In this document: positions 9,154 to 18,505 of the stretch, piece after piece | How positions within the stretch are numbered: position 1 is the stretch's first letter | Layout of the letters: each line of letters starts with the position of its first letter | From: Hydrogenophilaceae bacterium | GTDB lineage: Bacteria; Pseudomonadota; Gammaproteobacteria; Burkholderiales; Thiobacillaceae | NCBI GenBank assembly: GCA_024709485.1 | Contig: JANJWO010000053.1 | Span: forward strand, 1 to 52,306 | Direction of reading: 5' to 3' | Length of the DNA: 52,306 nucleotides | Translations under genes and position numbers: made by a program | Notes under the pieces: generated by a model | Databases searched by the model: none | What the model saw: the letters and a program-made list of their open reading frames with translations, nothing else | What the model was told of the DNA's origin: nothing

Positions 9154-10527
9154 TCATTTGCGCGCGCAGGGCGGCGGCTCGCTCATCTTTGACACGATGC
9201 GGCCGAGTTGCTGGGCGTAGCGCTCAATGTCTGCTTCGGTCTTGGTTTCGGTGGCGCACACCAGGATGGCGTTGCCAAGCTCGGGGTAATCCTTCGACAG
9301 GTCGTAGCCGCCGACGATGCCCTGGCCCACCAGCGAACGCAGCAGCCTGGCGTTTTCCACATTGGTGCGGATCACCGCCTCGTGGAAATACGTGCCGCCG
9401 AACACCTGCTCGGCGCCGGCCGCGACCAGCTTGCCGACCAGGGATCGGGTGTTGGCGTGGCTTGCGCGCGCGACGCGGGAAAGGCCCTCGGGGCCGAGCA
9501 GGCTCATGTAGATGGTCGAGGCCGTCACCACCAGGCCCTGATTGGTGCAGATGTTGGAAGTCGCCTTGGAGCGGCGGATGTGCTGCTCCCTGGCTTGCAA
9601 TGTCAGGGCGAAGCCGGGCTTGCCGTCGAGGTCGACGGTGCGGCCGACGATGCGGCCGGGCATCTGGCGCACGAATTCCTGCTTGCAGCACATGAAGCCG
9701 TAGTAGGGGCCGCCATTGGAAAGCGGCGCGCCCAGCGGCTGGCCGTCGCCGACGGCGATGTCGGCGCCGGTGCCGCCCCACTGGCCGGGCGCCTTCAGCA
9801 CCGCCAGCGTGGTGGGGTTGACCAGGGCGATGGCCAGCAGCTTGTGGGCGTGCGCCCAGTCGGTCATGGCGTCGACGTCTTCCAGCATGCCGAAGAAGTT
9901 GGGCTGGGGGATGACCAGCGCGGCGCAGCCCTCGGCGTCCTGGGGCAGCACGGTGCAGCCGGTGGCCGGGTGGTAATCGATTTCCACCAGTTCGATCTTC
10001 TGGTTCTTGACGATGTCGCGGCAGGCCGCGCGGTACAGCGGGTGCACCGTCTTCGGCATGAGCACGCGGCGGTGCCCGGACTTGTTGGCGCGCACCGCCA
10101 TCAGCACCGCCTCGGCAAGCCCCGAGCCGCCGTCGTAGAGCGAGGCGTTGGAGGCGTCCAGGCCGGTGAGCCGCGTCATCATGGTCTGGTATTCGTAGAT
10201 CAGCTGCAGCGTGCCCTGGCTCGCCTCGGCCTGGTAGGGGGTGTAGGCGGAATAGAACTCGCCCCGGGTGGTGATCTGCCAGACCGCGGACGGAATGTGG
10301 TGCTCGTAGGCGCCGGCGCCGAGGAAGTTGAGGTAGCGGCCGTCGGCTTCCGCGCGCTCGCTCATGAGGCGGGTGATTTCCATTTCGGAAACGCCGGGCG
10401 GCACCTGGGCCAGCTTGCCGGCTTTCAGCGCGGCGGGGATTTCGTCGAACAGCGCGTCGATGTCCGGCGCGCCGATGGCGGCCAGCATGTCGGCGATGTT
10501 CTCGTCGGAATGAGGGATGAATGGCAT
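9154..10527 (-). CDS. gcvPA: Glycine dehydrogenase (decarboxylating) subunit 1
   Basis: N-terminal half of the split glycine cleavage P-protein, 457 residues, structural partner of GcvPB. Recognised by [15 protein letters not shown] at the start, the [16 protein letters not shown] block (about residues 68-83), [26 protein letters not shown], and the [15 protein letters not shown] segment near residue 320. It has no PLP lysine of its own, as expected for subunit 1. Flanked by a heptamer palindrome upstream and an ACAAAGAGG-type palindrome downstream. Confidence 0.97.
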   Translation of the reverse strand: MPFIPHSDENIADMLAAIGAPDIDALFDEIPAALKAGKLAQVPPGVSEMEITRLMSERAEADGRYLNFLGAGAYEHHIPSAVWQITTRGEFYSAYTPYQAEASQGTLQLIYEYQTMMTRLTGLDASNASLYDGGSGLAEAVLMAVRANKSGHRRVLMPKTVHPLYRAACRDIVKNQKIELVEIDYHPATGCTVLPQDAEGCAALVIPQPNFFGMLEDVDAMTDWAHAHKLLAIALVNPTTLAVLKAPGQWGGTGADIAVGDGQPLGAPLSNGGPYYGFMCCKQEFVRQMPGRIVGRTVDLDGKPGFALTLQAREQHIRRSKATSNICTNQGLVVTASTIYMSLLGPEGLSRVARASHANTRSLVGKLVAAGAEQVFGGTYFHEAVIRTNVENARLLRSLVGQGIVGGYDLSKDYPELGNAILVCATETKTEADIERYAQQLGRIVSKMSEPPPCARK

Positions 10528-10534
10528 TTTGTTC

Positions 10535-10620
10535 GTGAGGCGTGAGGTGTCAGGCGTGAGGCGCGGCTGGCGAGGAGGCGGGTTTTTTCGCCTTACTCCT
10601 CACGCCTGACGCCTCATCAC
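10535..10620. repeat. GTGAGGC heptamer palindromic element (gcvH-gcvPA gap)
   Basis: Left arm of tandem GTGAGGC-like units (10535-10563) and right arm of reverse-complement units (10596-10620). A perfect 13-bp inverted repeat, GTCAGGCGTGAGG against CCTCACGCCTGAC, is at 10549-10561 and 10598-10610, with a 36-nt centre. It fills nearly all of the 95-nt gap between gcvH and gcvPA. Confidence 0.88.
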
Positions 10621-10622
10621 AT

Positions 10623-11012
10623 TTAATGTGCTTCGGAAGCCACGTGCGCTTCGTACCCGGCCGCGTCGAGCAGCGCGTTCACGTCGGCGGCGTTGTCCGG
10701 CCTGATCTTGAACATCCAGGCGCCGTAGGCGTCCTGGTTGATCTTCTCGGGGCTGGATTCGACTGCGTCGTTGGATGCCACGACTTCGCCGGCGACGGGC
10801 GCGTACACGTCGGAGGCGGCCTTGACCGACTCGACCACGGCGCACTCCTCGCCTGCCTTGAGTTTACGGCCGACGGCGGGATTCTCGACGAACACCATGT
10901 CGCCCAGCAGGTCCTGGGCGTGGTGGGTGATGCCGACGGTCACGGTGCCGTCGGCCTCGGCTTTGACCCACTCGTGGGAGTGGGTGTATTTCAGGTCAGC
11001 GGGAATGCTCAT
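10623..11012 (-). CDS. gcvH: Glycine cleavage system H protein
   Basis: Lipoyl carrier of the glycine cleavage complex, 129 residues, which shuttles the methylamine group from P-protein to T-protein. The lipoylated lysine is in [10 protein letters not shown] (about Lys65), within the usual context [20 protein letters not shown]. The N-terminus [12 protein letters not shown] is typical. The product is the expected main target of the LipA encoded at the head of the same operon. Palindromic elements lie on both sides. Confidence 0.97.
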   Translation of the reverse strand: MSIPADLKYTHSHEWVKAEADGTVTVGITHHAQDLLGDMVFVENPAVGRKLKAGEECAVVESVKAASDVYAPVAGEVVASNDAVESSPEKINQDAYGAWMFKIRPDNAADVNALLDAAGYEAHVASEAH

Positions 11013-11033
11013 TGTTGGACTCCAAAAAACAAA

Positions 11034-11109
11034 TTTACACAGAGGAGACAGCGGGAGCAGAGGTAATGAAGAGAAAGAATTCCTCTGTTACCTCTGATCC
11101 CTCTGTGCC
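11034..11109. repeat. ACAGAGG-type palindromic element, copy 2
   Basis: Fills the gcvT-gcvH gap. The left arm begins TTTACACAGAGGAGACAGCG and the right arm is TTCCTCTGTTACCTCTGATC followed by CCTCTGTG. Same design as 8484-8558: three AGAGG or equivalent units at 9-nt spacing with inverted copies on the right. Confidence 0.8.
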
Positions 11110-11114
11110 TATCG

Positions 11115-12215
11115 TCAAATCAAAACCTTGCCGTTGCGCACGAACGGATAGTTATCCACTTTCGCTTTCAGTTTCTTGTCGCGGATTTCCACCTCCACCT
11201 CTTCGCCCGGGGCGATGCCGAGCGGGATGCGGGCGAGCGCGATGGACTGCTGCAGGGTGGGGGAGAAGGTGCCGGAGGTGATCTCGCCCTCGCCGTGCTT
11301 GGTGAAGACCTTCTGATGGCTGCGCAGCACACCCTTGTCCAGCAGCACGAGGCCGGCCAACTGCTTGGTGATTTCGCTCGCTTCCAGCGCCTTGCGGCCG
11401 ACGAAGTCGCGCGCGCTCTTCAAATCCACGGTCCAGGCCAGCCCGGATTCCAGCGGGTTGGTGGTCTCGTCCATGTCCTGGCCGTAGAGGTTCATGCCGG
11501 CTTCCAGGCGCAGGGTGTCGCGCGCGCCCAGGCCGATCGGCTTGCCGCCGGCTTCCATCAGCGCCTTCCAGAAGAAGGGTGCGGATTTCGCCAGCACCAT
11601 GACTTCGAAGCCGTCCTCCCCCGTATACCCCGTTCTGGCGATGAACATCTCGCCCAGGGCGGCGGCGCTGAAGGGCTTGAGGGTTTCGGTGAGGCTGTCG
11701 GCGCCGGGCAGGGCTTCGTTCAGCACCCTTTTCGCATCCGGCCCCTGGATCGCCACCATGGCGAGGTCGCGGCGCGGGGTGAGGGCAAGGTTCATGCCCC
11801 AGTCGGCGTTGCATTGCTGCATCCAGGCGAGGTCCTTGTCGGCGGTGCCGGCGTTGACCACCACGCGGAACCAGTTCTCGTCCATGAAGTAGATGATGAG
11901 GTCGTCGATGACGCCGCCGGCTTCGTTCAGCATGCACGAATACAGCGCCTTGCCGGACACCTGCAGCTTGTCGATGTTGTTGGCGACGAGGCGGCGCAGG
12001 AAGGCGCGCGCGTTTTCGCCCTTGGGGTCGCTGCTTTTAATATCTACCGGCAGCATGTGCGAAACGTCGAACAGCCCGCAGCCCGAGCGCACGGTGTGGT
12101 GTTCCTCGATCTGCGAGCCGTAGTTCACCGGCATGTCCCAGCCGCCGAAGTCGACCATCTTGGCGCCGAGCTCGCGGTGGGCGGCGTTGAGCGGAGTTTT
12201 TTTCAGTTCAGTCAT
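11115..12215 (-). CDS. gcvT: Aminomethyltransferase (glycine cleavage T protein)
   Basis: 366-residue folate-dependent enzyme that releases ammonia from the aminomethyl-lipoyl H protein and forms 5,10-methylene-tetrahydrofolate. Family blocks: [22 protein letters not shown] at the N-terminus, CGLFDVSHM (about residues 46-54), the folate-binding Asp region (NAGTADKD), [11 protein letters not shown] (about 195-205) and [14 protein letters not shown] (about 227-240). Length and ends are normal. Second protein gene of the operon, after lipA. Confidence 0.97.
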   Translation of the reverse strand: MTELKKTPLNAAHRELGAKMVDFGGWDMPVNYGSQIEEHHTVRSGCGLFDVSHMLPVDIKSSDPKGENARAFLRRLVANNIDKLQVSGKALYSCMLNEAGGVIDDLIIYFMDENWFRVVVNAGTADKDLAWMQQCNADWGMNLALTPRRDLAMVAIQGPDAKRVLNEALPGADSLTETLKPFSAAALGEMFIARTGYTGEDGFEVMVLAKSAPFFWKALMEAGGKPIGLGARDTLRLEAGMNLYGQDMDETTNPLESGLAWTVDLKSARDFVGRKALEASEITKQLAGLVLLDKGVLRSHQKVFTKHGEGEITSGTFSPTLQQSIALARIPLGIAPGEEVEVEIRDKKLKAKVDNYPFVRNGKVLI

Positions 12216-12224
12216 GAAAATCTT

Positions 12225-12297
12225 TCACAAAGAGGACATGAGGACGAGAGGGAAAACAAGAAGAGGGTTTGCTCCTGTCCTCTTGTCCTCCTTGCTC
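12225..12297. repeat. ACAAAGAGG-type palindromic element, copy 2
   Basis: Fills the lipA-gcvT gap. The left arm is CACAAAGAGGACATGAGGAC and the right arm CCTGTCCTCTTGTCCTCCTTG. Arms are imperfect inverted repeats around an A/G-rich centre. Closely resembles 9081-9147. Confidence 0.78.
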
Positions 12298-12299
12298 AA

Positions 12300-13217
12300 T
12301 CATTTTTTACCCTGGATTTCTTCTGCGTAATAGCTGCTGCGCACCAGCGGCCCGGCCTTGACCCAGGCAAAGCCGAGCGCGCGCGCTTCGTTTTCCAGTT
12401 CCGCAAACATGTCCGGATGGATATATTCCGCCACCGGCAGGTTGTCGAGCGCAGGGCGCAGGTACTGGCCGAGCGATACGCGGTCCACGCCCGCGCTCTT
12501 CAAGTCCTTCAGCACCGCGATGACTTCCGCGCGAGTTTCGCCCAGGCCCAGCATCAAGGCCGACTTGGTTTCCACCCGGGCCTGGCGGCCGGCCTTTGCC
12601 AGCAGCTCGAGCGAGCGCTCGTAGTGCGAGCCCTGGCGCGCGGTTTTGTACAGGCGCGGCACGGTTTCCACGTTGTGGCCCCAGACCAGGTGAGGCGTGA
12701 GGCGTGAGGCATGAGGCGTGAGGGGGTGGGTTTGCACGGCGTCCATGATGATGGCGACGGCCGCGTCCTGCACGTTGCGGAAATCCGGGGTGAGGAATTC
12801 GACGCCGAGGTCGGGCTGGCGCTGCCGCAGCTGGCGCAGGCTCTCGGCGAACACCCAGGCGCCGCCGTCCTCGAGGTCGTCGCGGTTGACCGAGGTCAGC
12901 ACGATGTAATTGAGCTTGAGCCCGGCCACCGCCTCGGCCACGCGCACGGGCTCGTTGGCGTCGAACCAGCCGGGCTTGCCGGTCTTGACCGCGCAGAAGC
13001 CGCAGGCGCGGGTGCAGGTGTCGCCCAGCAACATGAAGGTGGCGGTGCCGCGGCTCCAGCATTCGCCGCGGTTGGGGCACTTGGCCTCCTCGCACACCGT
13101 GTGCAGGCGGTTGCCGTGCACGGCGAGATGGGTGCCGCCATAGCCGGAATCGCGTCCGAGGTTCTGGCGGATCCAGGATGGCATGCGGCTGATGTTGCGA
13201 ACAATCGGGGTCTGCAC
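12300..13217 (-). CDS. lipA: Lipoyl synthase with a repeat-encoded insertion
   Basis: Radical SAM enzyme that inserts two sulfurs into octanoyl groups on carrier proteins. The auxiliary cluster motif C-x4-C-x5-C is at residues 42-53 (CEEAKCPNRGEC) and the radical SAM motif C-x3-C-x2-C at 68-75 (CTRACGFC). The C-terminal VRSSYYAEE carries the conserved RSSY. The start is GTG at 13217: GGAG lies 5 nt upstream, and the longer frame from 13259 would begin inside the riboswitch terminator. Residues about 165-176 are encoded by a GTGAGGC heptamer array, so the usual short link before NHNLETVP is replaced by HPLTPHASRLTPHLVWGHN. Being first in the glycine-cleavage operon suggests a dedicated role in lipoylating GcvH. 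Confidence 0.93.
   Translation of the reverse strand: MQTPIVRNISRMPSWIRQNLGRDSGYGGTHLAVHGNRLHTVCEEAKCPNRGECWSRGTATFMLLGDTCTRACGFCAVKTGKPGWFDANEPVRVAEAVAGLKLNYIVLTSVNRDDLEDGGAWVFAESLRQLRQRQPDLGVEFLTPDFRNVQDAAVAIIMDAVQTHPLTPHASRLTPHLVWGHNVETVPRLYKTARQGSHYERSLELLAKAGRQARVETKSALMLGLGETRAEVIAVLKDLKSAGVDRVSLGQYLRPALDNLPVAEYIHPDMFAELENEARALGFAWVKAGPLVRSSYYAEEIQGKK
12690..12724. repeat. GTGAGGC heptamer array inside lipA
   Basis: Five consecutive heptamers on the plus strand: three GTGAGGC, one ATGAGGC and one GTGAGGG. The array lies wholly within the lipA coding sequence and is read through on the minus strand without a stop, giving Leu-Thr-Pro-His-Ala-Ser-Arg periodicity. It is the same unit as the intergenic arrays at 1111, 10535 and 15440. 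Confidence 0.92.
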
Positions 13218-13232
13218 GAGGGCTCCGGAAAC

Positions 13233-13272
13233 AAAAAAGGGGTGAAATAAACCATCCAACTTATCTCACCCC
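13233..13272 (-). terminator. Riboswitch-linked intrinsic terminator before lipA
   Basis: In the minus-strand transcript GGGGTGAGATA pairs with TATTTCACCCC across a roughly 12-nt loop, followed directly by a run of six to seven U residues. The 5' arm begins right after the P1 strand of the second glycine aptamer, so this is the expression platform that decides read-through into lipA. Confidence 0.85.
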
Positions 13273-13453
13273 TCTGTCCTTGGTGCCTGAGAGATTGATC
13301 CCCTTCGGCGGCGGCGTTCGGGCCGCACTCTCCAGAGTTTTACTGGCGCCTGCGTGAAGCAGGCGCCTACCGTGGTCCTTTTGCCTGAGCGTTCCCGGGT
13401 GATTACGCCTTCGGCGGCGGCCGCCTGAAACCGGGCCGCGCTCTCCCACTGGC
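13270..13453 (-). ncRNA. Tandem glycine riboswitch
   Basis: Two consecutive glycine aptamers read on the minus strand. Aptamer I (about 13370-13453) has GGGAGAG, GCCGAAGGCGTAA and GCTCAGGCAAAAGGAC. Aptamer II (about 13270-13342) has ACTCTGGAGAG, GCCGAAGGGG and TCTCTCAGGCACC, closing with GGACAGAG. A GC-rich linker hairpin, GGCGCCTGC/GCAGGCGCC, joins them. These are the conserved glycine-riboswitch core segments in the right order and spacing. It precedes an intrinsic terminator and the lipA-gcvT-gcvH-gcvPA-tpx-gcvPB genes, so glycine binding most likely turns the operon on, as in characterised gcvT riboswitches. Confidence 0.95.
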
Positions 13454-13475
13454 CGCAAATCTTACCACACGCCCC

Positions 13476-14546
13476 CTAGTAGAACATTCTGAGCCGATAG
13501 CCGGCCGCCCGGACGCCCTTGCTTTGCAGCTGCAGGGTGACCGGCACCTCCGAACGCCCCTGGATGCCTGCGGCTTCCATGGCGTTGCCGGGCAGGTATT
13601 CGCTGGGGGCGAACATGCGCCGGGCCAGGGGCTGGTCTTCGACATCGGTGAGGGTGAGTTCCAGCACCGGCCAGGCCATGGCGTAGGCCGCGCGGTTGGC
13701 CAGGGTGATTTCCAGGCTGAGGCTGTCGTCATTGTCGGTTTGCAGGTCCGAGCCCAGGATCGCCACCTGGCGGGTGTCGCGGGGCAGTTCCACCGTGCAG
13801 TTCAGCGTCTTGCAAAGGCTTTCCAGGAAGGGGCGGGTTTCCGGGAAACTGGCGGCAAGCTTGTCGCGCAAGGAGTAAACCAGCTGTGCGGCCAGGGCCG
13901 ACAGCAGGAGGAAGACGAGCAGAGCCCACAGCCAGCCCAGCCCGCGCTTCTTTTTCGGCTTGAGCGGGGCGGGCGGCGGCCGCCGCGGAATCCAGCCGGT
14001 GCTGGTGGCCGTCGATTGTCTGGCGCTCCAGCCGGCCGGAGGCGGCGTGGCGGGCTTGTATTCGGGCGCGGGAGGGGCAGGCCGGGCTTCCGCTGGCCTG
14101 GGCTCCGCTGACTTGTTTTCGAACACCGGCATCGGCCCGTAATCGTCGTCCGCCTGCGGCAGATTGGGGTCGACCAGGATGATGGATTCCAGCTTGGGGC
14201 CGAATGCCGACGGGGCTTCGCGTTCTTCCGCCATGCGCTGGGCCAGGCCGCTCAGGCCGACGGCGGCCGCCTCCGCGCCGGCCTCCGGCGGCTCGTCCGC
14301 AGCCGGACTTGCGGTTTCTGCGGCCGGCGCCGGTTCCGGGGGACTGGCCGTTGGCATGGGCGGCGCTTCGGCTGCGGCTTCCGGGGCCGCCGCTTGCCCG
14401 GCATCCGTCTTGATGCCGGAATGGAAAACGTTGCCGCACATGCCGCATTGCACCCAGCCCTTGGCCGCCTGCAGGTGCTGCGGGGTCAGGCGAAACACGC
14501 TGCCGCATTGCGGGCATTGGGCGACGAGATCGTTTTCTGTGCTCAT
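13476..14546 (-). CDS. Zinc-ribbon, membrane-anchored DUF3426 protein
   Basis: 356-residue protein of unknown function. The N-terminus is an MJ0042-type zinc ribbon with two CxxC pairs (CPQCG near residues 10-14 and CGMCG near 34-38). A long Ala/Pro/Glu-rich linker spans about 50-195, one transmembrane helix (WLWALLVFLLLSALAAQLVY) lies around 210-230, and a C-terminal DUF3426 domain contains LESLCKTLNCTVELPRD. The start ATG at 14546 overlaps the prmA stop as ATGA, indicating translational coupling. The gene regularly sits next to prmA in betaproteobacteria. No enzymatic motif is seen. Confidence 0.85.
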   Translation of the reverse strand: MSTENDLVAQCPQCGSVFRLTPQHLQAAKGWVQCGMCGNVFHSGIKTDAGQAAAPEAAAEAPPMPTASPPEPAPAAETASPAADEPPEAGAEAAAVGLSGLAQRMAEEREAPSAFGPKLESIILVDPNLPQADDDYGPMPVFENKSAEPRPAEARPAPPAPEYKPATPPPAGWSARQSTATSTGWIPRRPPPAPLKPKKKRGLGWLWALLVFLLLSALAAQLVYSLRDKLAASFPETRPFLESLCKTLNCTVELPRDTRQVAILGSDLQTDNDDSLSLEITLANRAAYAMAWPVLELTLTDVEDQPLARRMFAPSEYLPGNAMEAAGIQGRSEVPVTLQLQSKGVRAAGYRLRMFY

Positions 14547-15433
14547 TTCCTTTTCCCGCAAAGCCGGACCCAGCCTTCTTCGGCGACCGGCGCCTCGAAC
14601 ACGAACCACTCGCGGTAGGCCTGCATCACCGCGTCCGCCTGCTGTTCCAGGATGCCGGACAGGACCAGGCGCCCGCCGGGGAGGGTGAGACCGGCCAACA
14701 GCGGGGCCAGGGCCTTGAGCGGATTGGTCAGTATGTTGGCAACCACGATCTGCGCGGCAGTCGCGGGGGCTTGGTCGGGAGTGTGGAAACGTGCGGTCAC
14801 GCCGTTCATATCGGCATTGTAGGCCGCAGCTTGAATGGCCTGGGGATCGATGTCCACGCCCCAGACTTCGCCTGCGCCCAGCTTGGCGGCGGCAATGGCG
14901 AGGATGCCCGAGCCGCAGCCATAGTCCAGCACGCTTTCGCCGCCCCGGATGTTCTCGTCCAGCCAGCGCAGACACAGGCGGGTGGTGGGGTGCGAGCCAG
15001 TACCGAAAGCCAATCCCGGATCCAGGCGGATGTTCAGCGCCGCGCGGTCGGGAGCGTCATGCCAGGTGGGCACGATCCACAGACGCTTTGATATGGGAAT
15101 GGGATCGAACTGGGACTGGGTGAGACGCACCCAGTCCTGGTCGTCCACGGTTTCCAGCGTCCAGGGCGGCAGTTCGGCAAGGCCGGCGGCGCGCGCCGCC
15201 TGGGCGAGCAGATCGGCGGGCTGCTGTTCCGGGCCCAGCAGGGCGGTGACGATGCAGTGCCGCCACAAGCCGGCATCCGGTTCGGTGGGCTCGCCGAAAA
15301 TGGGTGTCTCGTCGAGGCTGCCGGCGTCGGCGTCTTCCAGCGCGGCCGAAATCGCGCCCAGCGCCATCAGCGCCTCGGAAAAGGCTTCGGCGCGGGAGGC
15401 GTCGAGGGTGACGCGCAGGGATTGCCAGGGCAT
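14543..15433 (-). CDS. prmA: Ribosomal protein L11 methyltransferase
   Basis: 296-residue SAM-dependent methyltransferase that trimethylates ribosomal protein L11. The SAM-binding core is VLDYGCGSGILAIAAAKLGA (about residues 167-186), preceded by FGTGSHPTTRLCL and followed by GVDIDPQAI and VANILTNPL (the catalytic motif IV region). Length is normal. Directly upstream of its ATG lies the heptamer palindrome 15440-15504, leaving only about six bases between repeat and start codon and no visible Shine-Dalgarno sequence. Confidence 0.96.
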   Translation of the reverse strand: MPWQSLRVTLDASRAEAFSEALMALGAISAALEDADAGSLDETPIFGEPTEPDAGLWRHCIVTALLGPEQQPADLLAQAARAAGLAELPPWTLETVDDQDWVRLTQSQFDPIPISKRLWIVPTWHDAPDRAALNIRLDPGLAFGTGSHPTTRLCLRWLDENIRGGESVLDYGCGSGILAIAAAKLGAGEVWGVDIDPQAIQAAAYNADMNGVTARFHTPDQAPATAAQIVVANILTNPLKALAPLLAGLTLPGGRLVLSGILEQQADAVMQAYREWFVFEAPVAEEGWVRLCGKRK

Positions 15434-15439
15434 TGGATG

Positions 15440-15500
15440 GTGAGGCGTGAGGCGTGAGGCGTGAGGAGCAGGGCGAGGGTGAGGTTTTGCGCCTCACGCC

Positions 15501-15504
<4 letters not shown>
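15440..15504. repeat. GTGAGGC heptamer palindromic element (accC-prmA gap)
   Basis: Left arm: four tandem heptamers (GTGAGGC three times, then GTGAGGA) at 15440-15467. Right arm: GCCTCACGCCTCAC at 15491-15504. The centre is 23 nt. The right arm overlaps the 3' end of accC: the accC stop TGA (15501-15503 on the minus strand) is the TGA inside the first GTGAGGC unit read on that strand. Confidence 0.9.
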
Positions 15505-16850
<1,346 letters not shown>

Positions 16851-16867
16851 GGAAAACCCTAAGGTTT

Positions 16868-16936
16868 AACCGCGGAGCTCGCGGAGGTCGCGGAGCATTT
16901 GATGATGCTCCCGGCGAACTCCCCGCGCTCCGCGGC
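16868..16936. repeat. CGCGGAG-type palindromic element (accB-accC gap)
   Basis: Left arm: three CGCGGAG-like units at 9-nt spacing (CGCGGAGCTCGCGGAGGT then CGCGGAG). Right arm: CTCCCCGCGCTCCGCGG. The centre contains ATTTGATGATGCTC. Same architecture as the ACAGAGG and ACAAAGAGG classes, with a different core. Confidence 0.75.
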
Positions 16937-16947
16937 AATGATAAAAA

Positions 16948-17397
16948 TTAGCCAATGATGAACAGCGGTTCGCCGTATTCCACCGGCTGCCCGTTCTCGA
17001 CCAGAATGGCCTTGATCACCCCGCCCTGGTCGGCTTCGATCTCGTTGAGGAGCTTCATGGCCTCGATGATGCACAGCGTGTCGCCGGCGGACACGCTCTG
17101 GCCGACTTCCGCGAAGGACTTGGCGCCGGGGGAGGGCGCGCGGTAGAAGGTGCCGACCATGGGCGAGCGCACCACGTGGCCCTCGGGCACCGCCGGCGCG
17201 GTTTCCGCCGGGGCCGCCGCCGGGGCGGCGGCGACAGGCACGGTCGGGGCGGGCATGGGCGCGCTCATGTAGACCGGCTGGTTGCCGGCAATGACGCGCG
17301 CGATGCGCACCTTTTCCTCGCCTTCGGTGATTTCCAGTTCCGCAATGCCGGACTCCTCCACCAGATCAATGAGTTTTTTCAGTTTTCTGAGATCCAT
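16948..17397 (-). CDS. accB: Acetyl-CoA carboxylase, biotin carboxyl carrier protein
   Basis: 149-residue BCCP. The biotinylated lysine is in [14 protein letters not shown] (about Lys115), the N-terminal segment [18 protein letters not shown] is the usual oligomerisation helix, and an Ala/Pro-rich linker (about residues 48-75) joins the domains. The start lies inside the end of aroQ (32-nt overlap), so the two are probably co-translated. AccC follows on the same strand. Confidence 0.96.
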   Translation of the reverse strand: MDLRKLKKLIDLVEESGIAELEITEGEEKVRIARVIAGNQPVYMSAPMPAPTVPVAAAPAAAPAETAPAVPEGHVVRSPMVGTFYRAPSPGAKSFAEVGQSVSAGDTLCIIEAMKLLNEIEADQGGVIKAILVENGQPVEYGEPLFIIG

Positions 17398-17896
17398 GAC
17401 TTGAGACTTTCACGTGTAAATGACGCAGGGCAAACTCCAGCGCAAGCTCGTAGCCCTGTGCGCCCAGCCCGGCGATGACGCCCAGGGCCAGGTCGGAAAA
17501 ATAGGAATGATGCCGGAAGGGCTCCCGCGCGTGGACGTTGGACAGATGCACTTCCACGAAGGGGATGCCGACGGCCGCCAGCGCGTCCCTGAGCGCCACG
17601 CTGGTATGGGTGTAGCCGGCGGGGTTGATCAGGATGAAATCCACGCCGTCGCGCTTGGCCTGCTGTACCCGGTCGATCAAGGCGCCCTCGTGGTTGCTCT
17701 GAAAGCTTTCCACGCTGACGCCGCAGGCCTCGCCGCGGGCCCGCAAGGCCTGGTTGATGTCGTCCAGGGTCGACAGGCCGTAATGTTGCGGTTCGCGGCT
17801 GCCCAGCAGGTTGAGATTGGGGCCGTGCAAAACCAGAATGGCCTTGGGTAAGGCGACGGTCTTGCTGCCCTTGCGAGTGCTGGTCGATTTCGGCAT
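17366..17896 (-). CDS. aroQ: Type II 3-dehydroquinate dehydratase
   Basis: 176-residue shikimate-pathway enzyme that dehydrates 3-dehydroquinate. Conserved segments: [20 protein letters not shown] (about residues 21-40, with the catalytic Tyr), [12 protein letters not shown] (Arg lid and substrate contacts), [17 protein letters not shown] and [17 protein letters not shown] (catalytic His). The body matches the family; about 15 N-terminal residues and a short C-terminal tail are extra. The tail overlaps accB. The alternative, that translation starts a little later, cannot be excluded. Confidence 0.95.
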   Translation of the reverse strand: MPKSTSTRKGSKTVALPKAILVLHGPNLNLLGSREPQHYGLSTLDDINQALRARGEACGVSVESFQSNHEGALIDRVQQAKRDGVDFILINPAGYTHTSVALRDALAAVGIPFVEVHLSNVHAREPFRHHSYFSDLALGVIAGLGAQGYELALEFALRHLHVKVSSHGSQKTEKTH

Positions 17897-17954
17897 GGGC
17901 GCAAGTTTGATACAAGTTCCGCGAATTTGTCCAGATATTGACGGGAAATACGGC

Positions 17955-18479
17955 TTAGATTAAGGGTGCGATCAGGCTTTCGAGCCGCGCCTTGTCTAGG
18001 CCGCCGAGAATCTTCGCCTGCAATTGGCCGGCGCGGTCGTACACCAGGGTATAGGGCAGTCCCCCGCCGGAATTGCCGAGCTCGCGCAAGGTTTCCGCTT
18101 CCTTGAGGCCGCCGATCAGGATCGGATAATTGACGCCGAACTTGCGCGCGAAGCCGGCGACTTGTGCGGGATCGTCCAGCGCGATGCCGACGAACTGCAA
18201 GCCCTGGGGGCCGAATTGGTCCTGCGCCTCGACAAAAACCGGAATCTCCTCGCGGCAGGGCGGGCACCAAGTTGCCCAGAAATTGACGACCAGCACCTTG
18301 CCCCGATGCTGCGCCAGGGTTTGCAACTGGTTTTGCAGATCCGGCATTTGCGCGGTCAACAGGGTTGCCGCGGCAGCCGGCTGGGCGGGGCCGGGTTGGC
18401 GCAGCCAGGCCGCCGCGCCCCAGCCGGCCGCCAGCGCCAGCGCGGCGATTCCCGCAATCAGCCAGCGCTGGCGACGCAT
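17955..18479 (-). CDS. TlpA-like periplasmic thioredoxin-fold reductase
   Basis: 174-residue membrane-anchored thioredoxin-like protein. The N-terminal helix ([20 protein letters not shown], about residues 6-25) is an uncleaved anchor or signal, and the active site is [15 protein letters not shown] (about 70-84) with WCPPC typical of TlpA/ResA. The cis-Pro region is [11 protein letters not shown]. Located immediately after dsbD, it is likely to receive electrons from DsbD for thiol reduction in the periplasm, for example on cytochrome c or cuproprotein partners; that link is inference. I use ATG 18479; a TTG three codons earlier is possible. Confidence 0.9.
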   Translation of the reverse strand: MRRQRWLIAGIAALALAAGWGAAAWLRQPGPAQPAAAATLLTAQMPDLQNQLQTLAQHRGKVLVVNFWATWCPPCREEIPVFVEAQDQFGPQGLQFVGIALDDPAQVAGFARKFGVNYPILIGGLKEAETLRELGNSGGGLPYTLVYDRAGQLQAKILGGLDKARLESLIAPLI

Positions 18480-18505
18480 CCTGTTCAAAGCGTCCGGCCG
18501 GGCAT

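Noticed and set aside
13217-13259. lipA start at 13259
   Set aside because: The extra codons fall inside the terminator hairpin of the riboswitch; GTG 13217 has a proper GGAG.
13270-13282. GGACAGAGG in the second glycine aptamer as another ACAGAGG repeat
   Set aside because: It is the expected 3' strand of aptamer P1 (CUCUG/CAGAG); the match to the repeat unit is short and has no array or partner arm.
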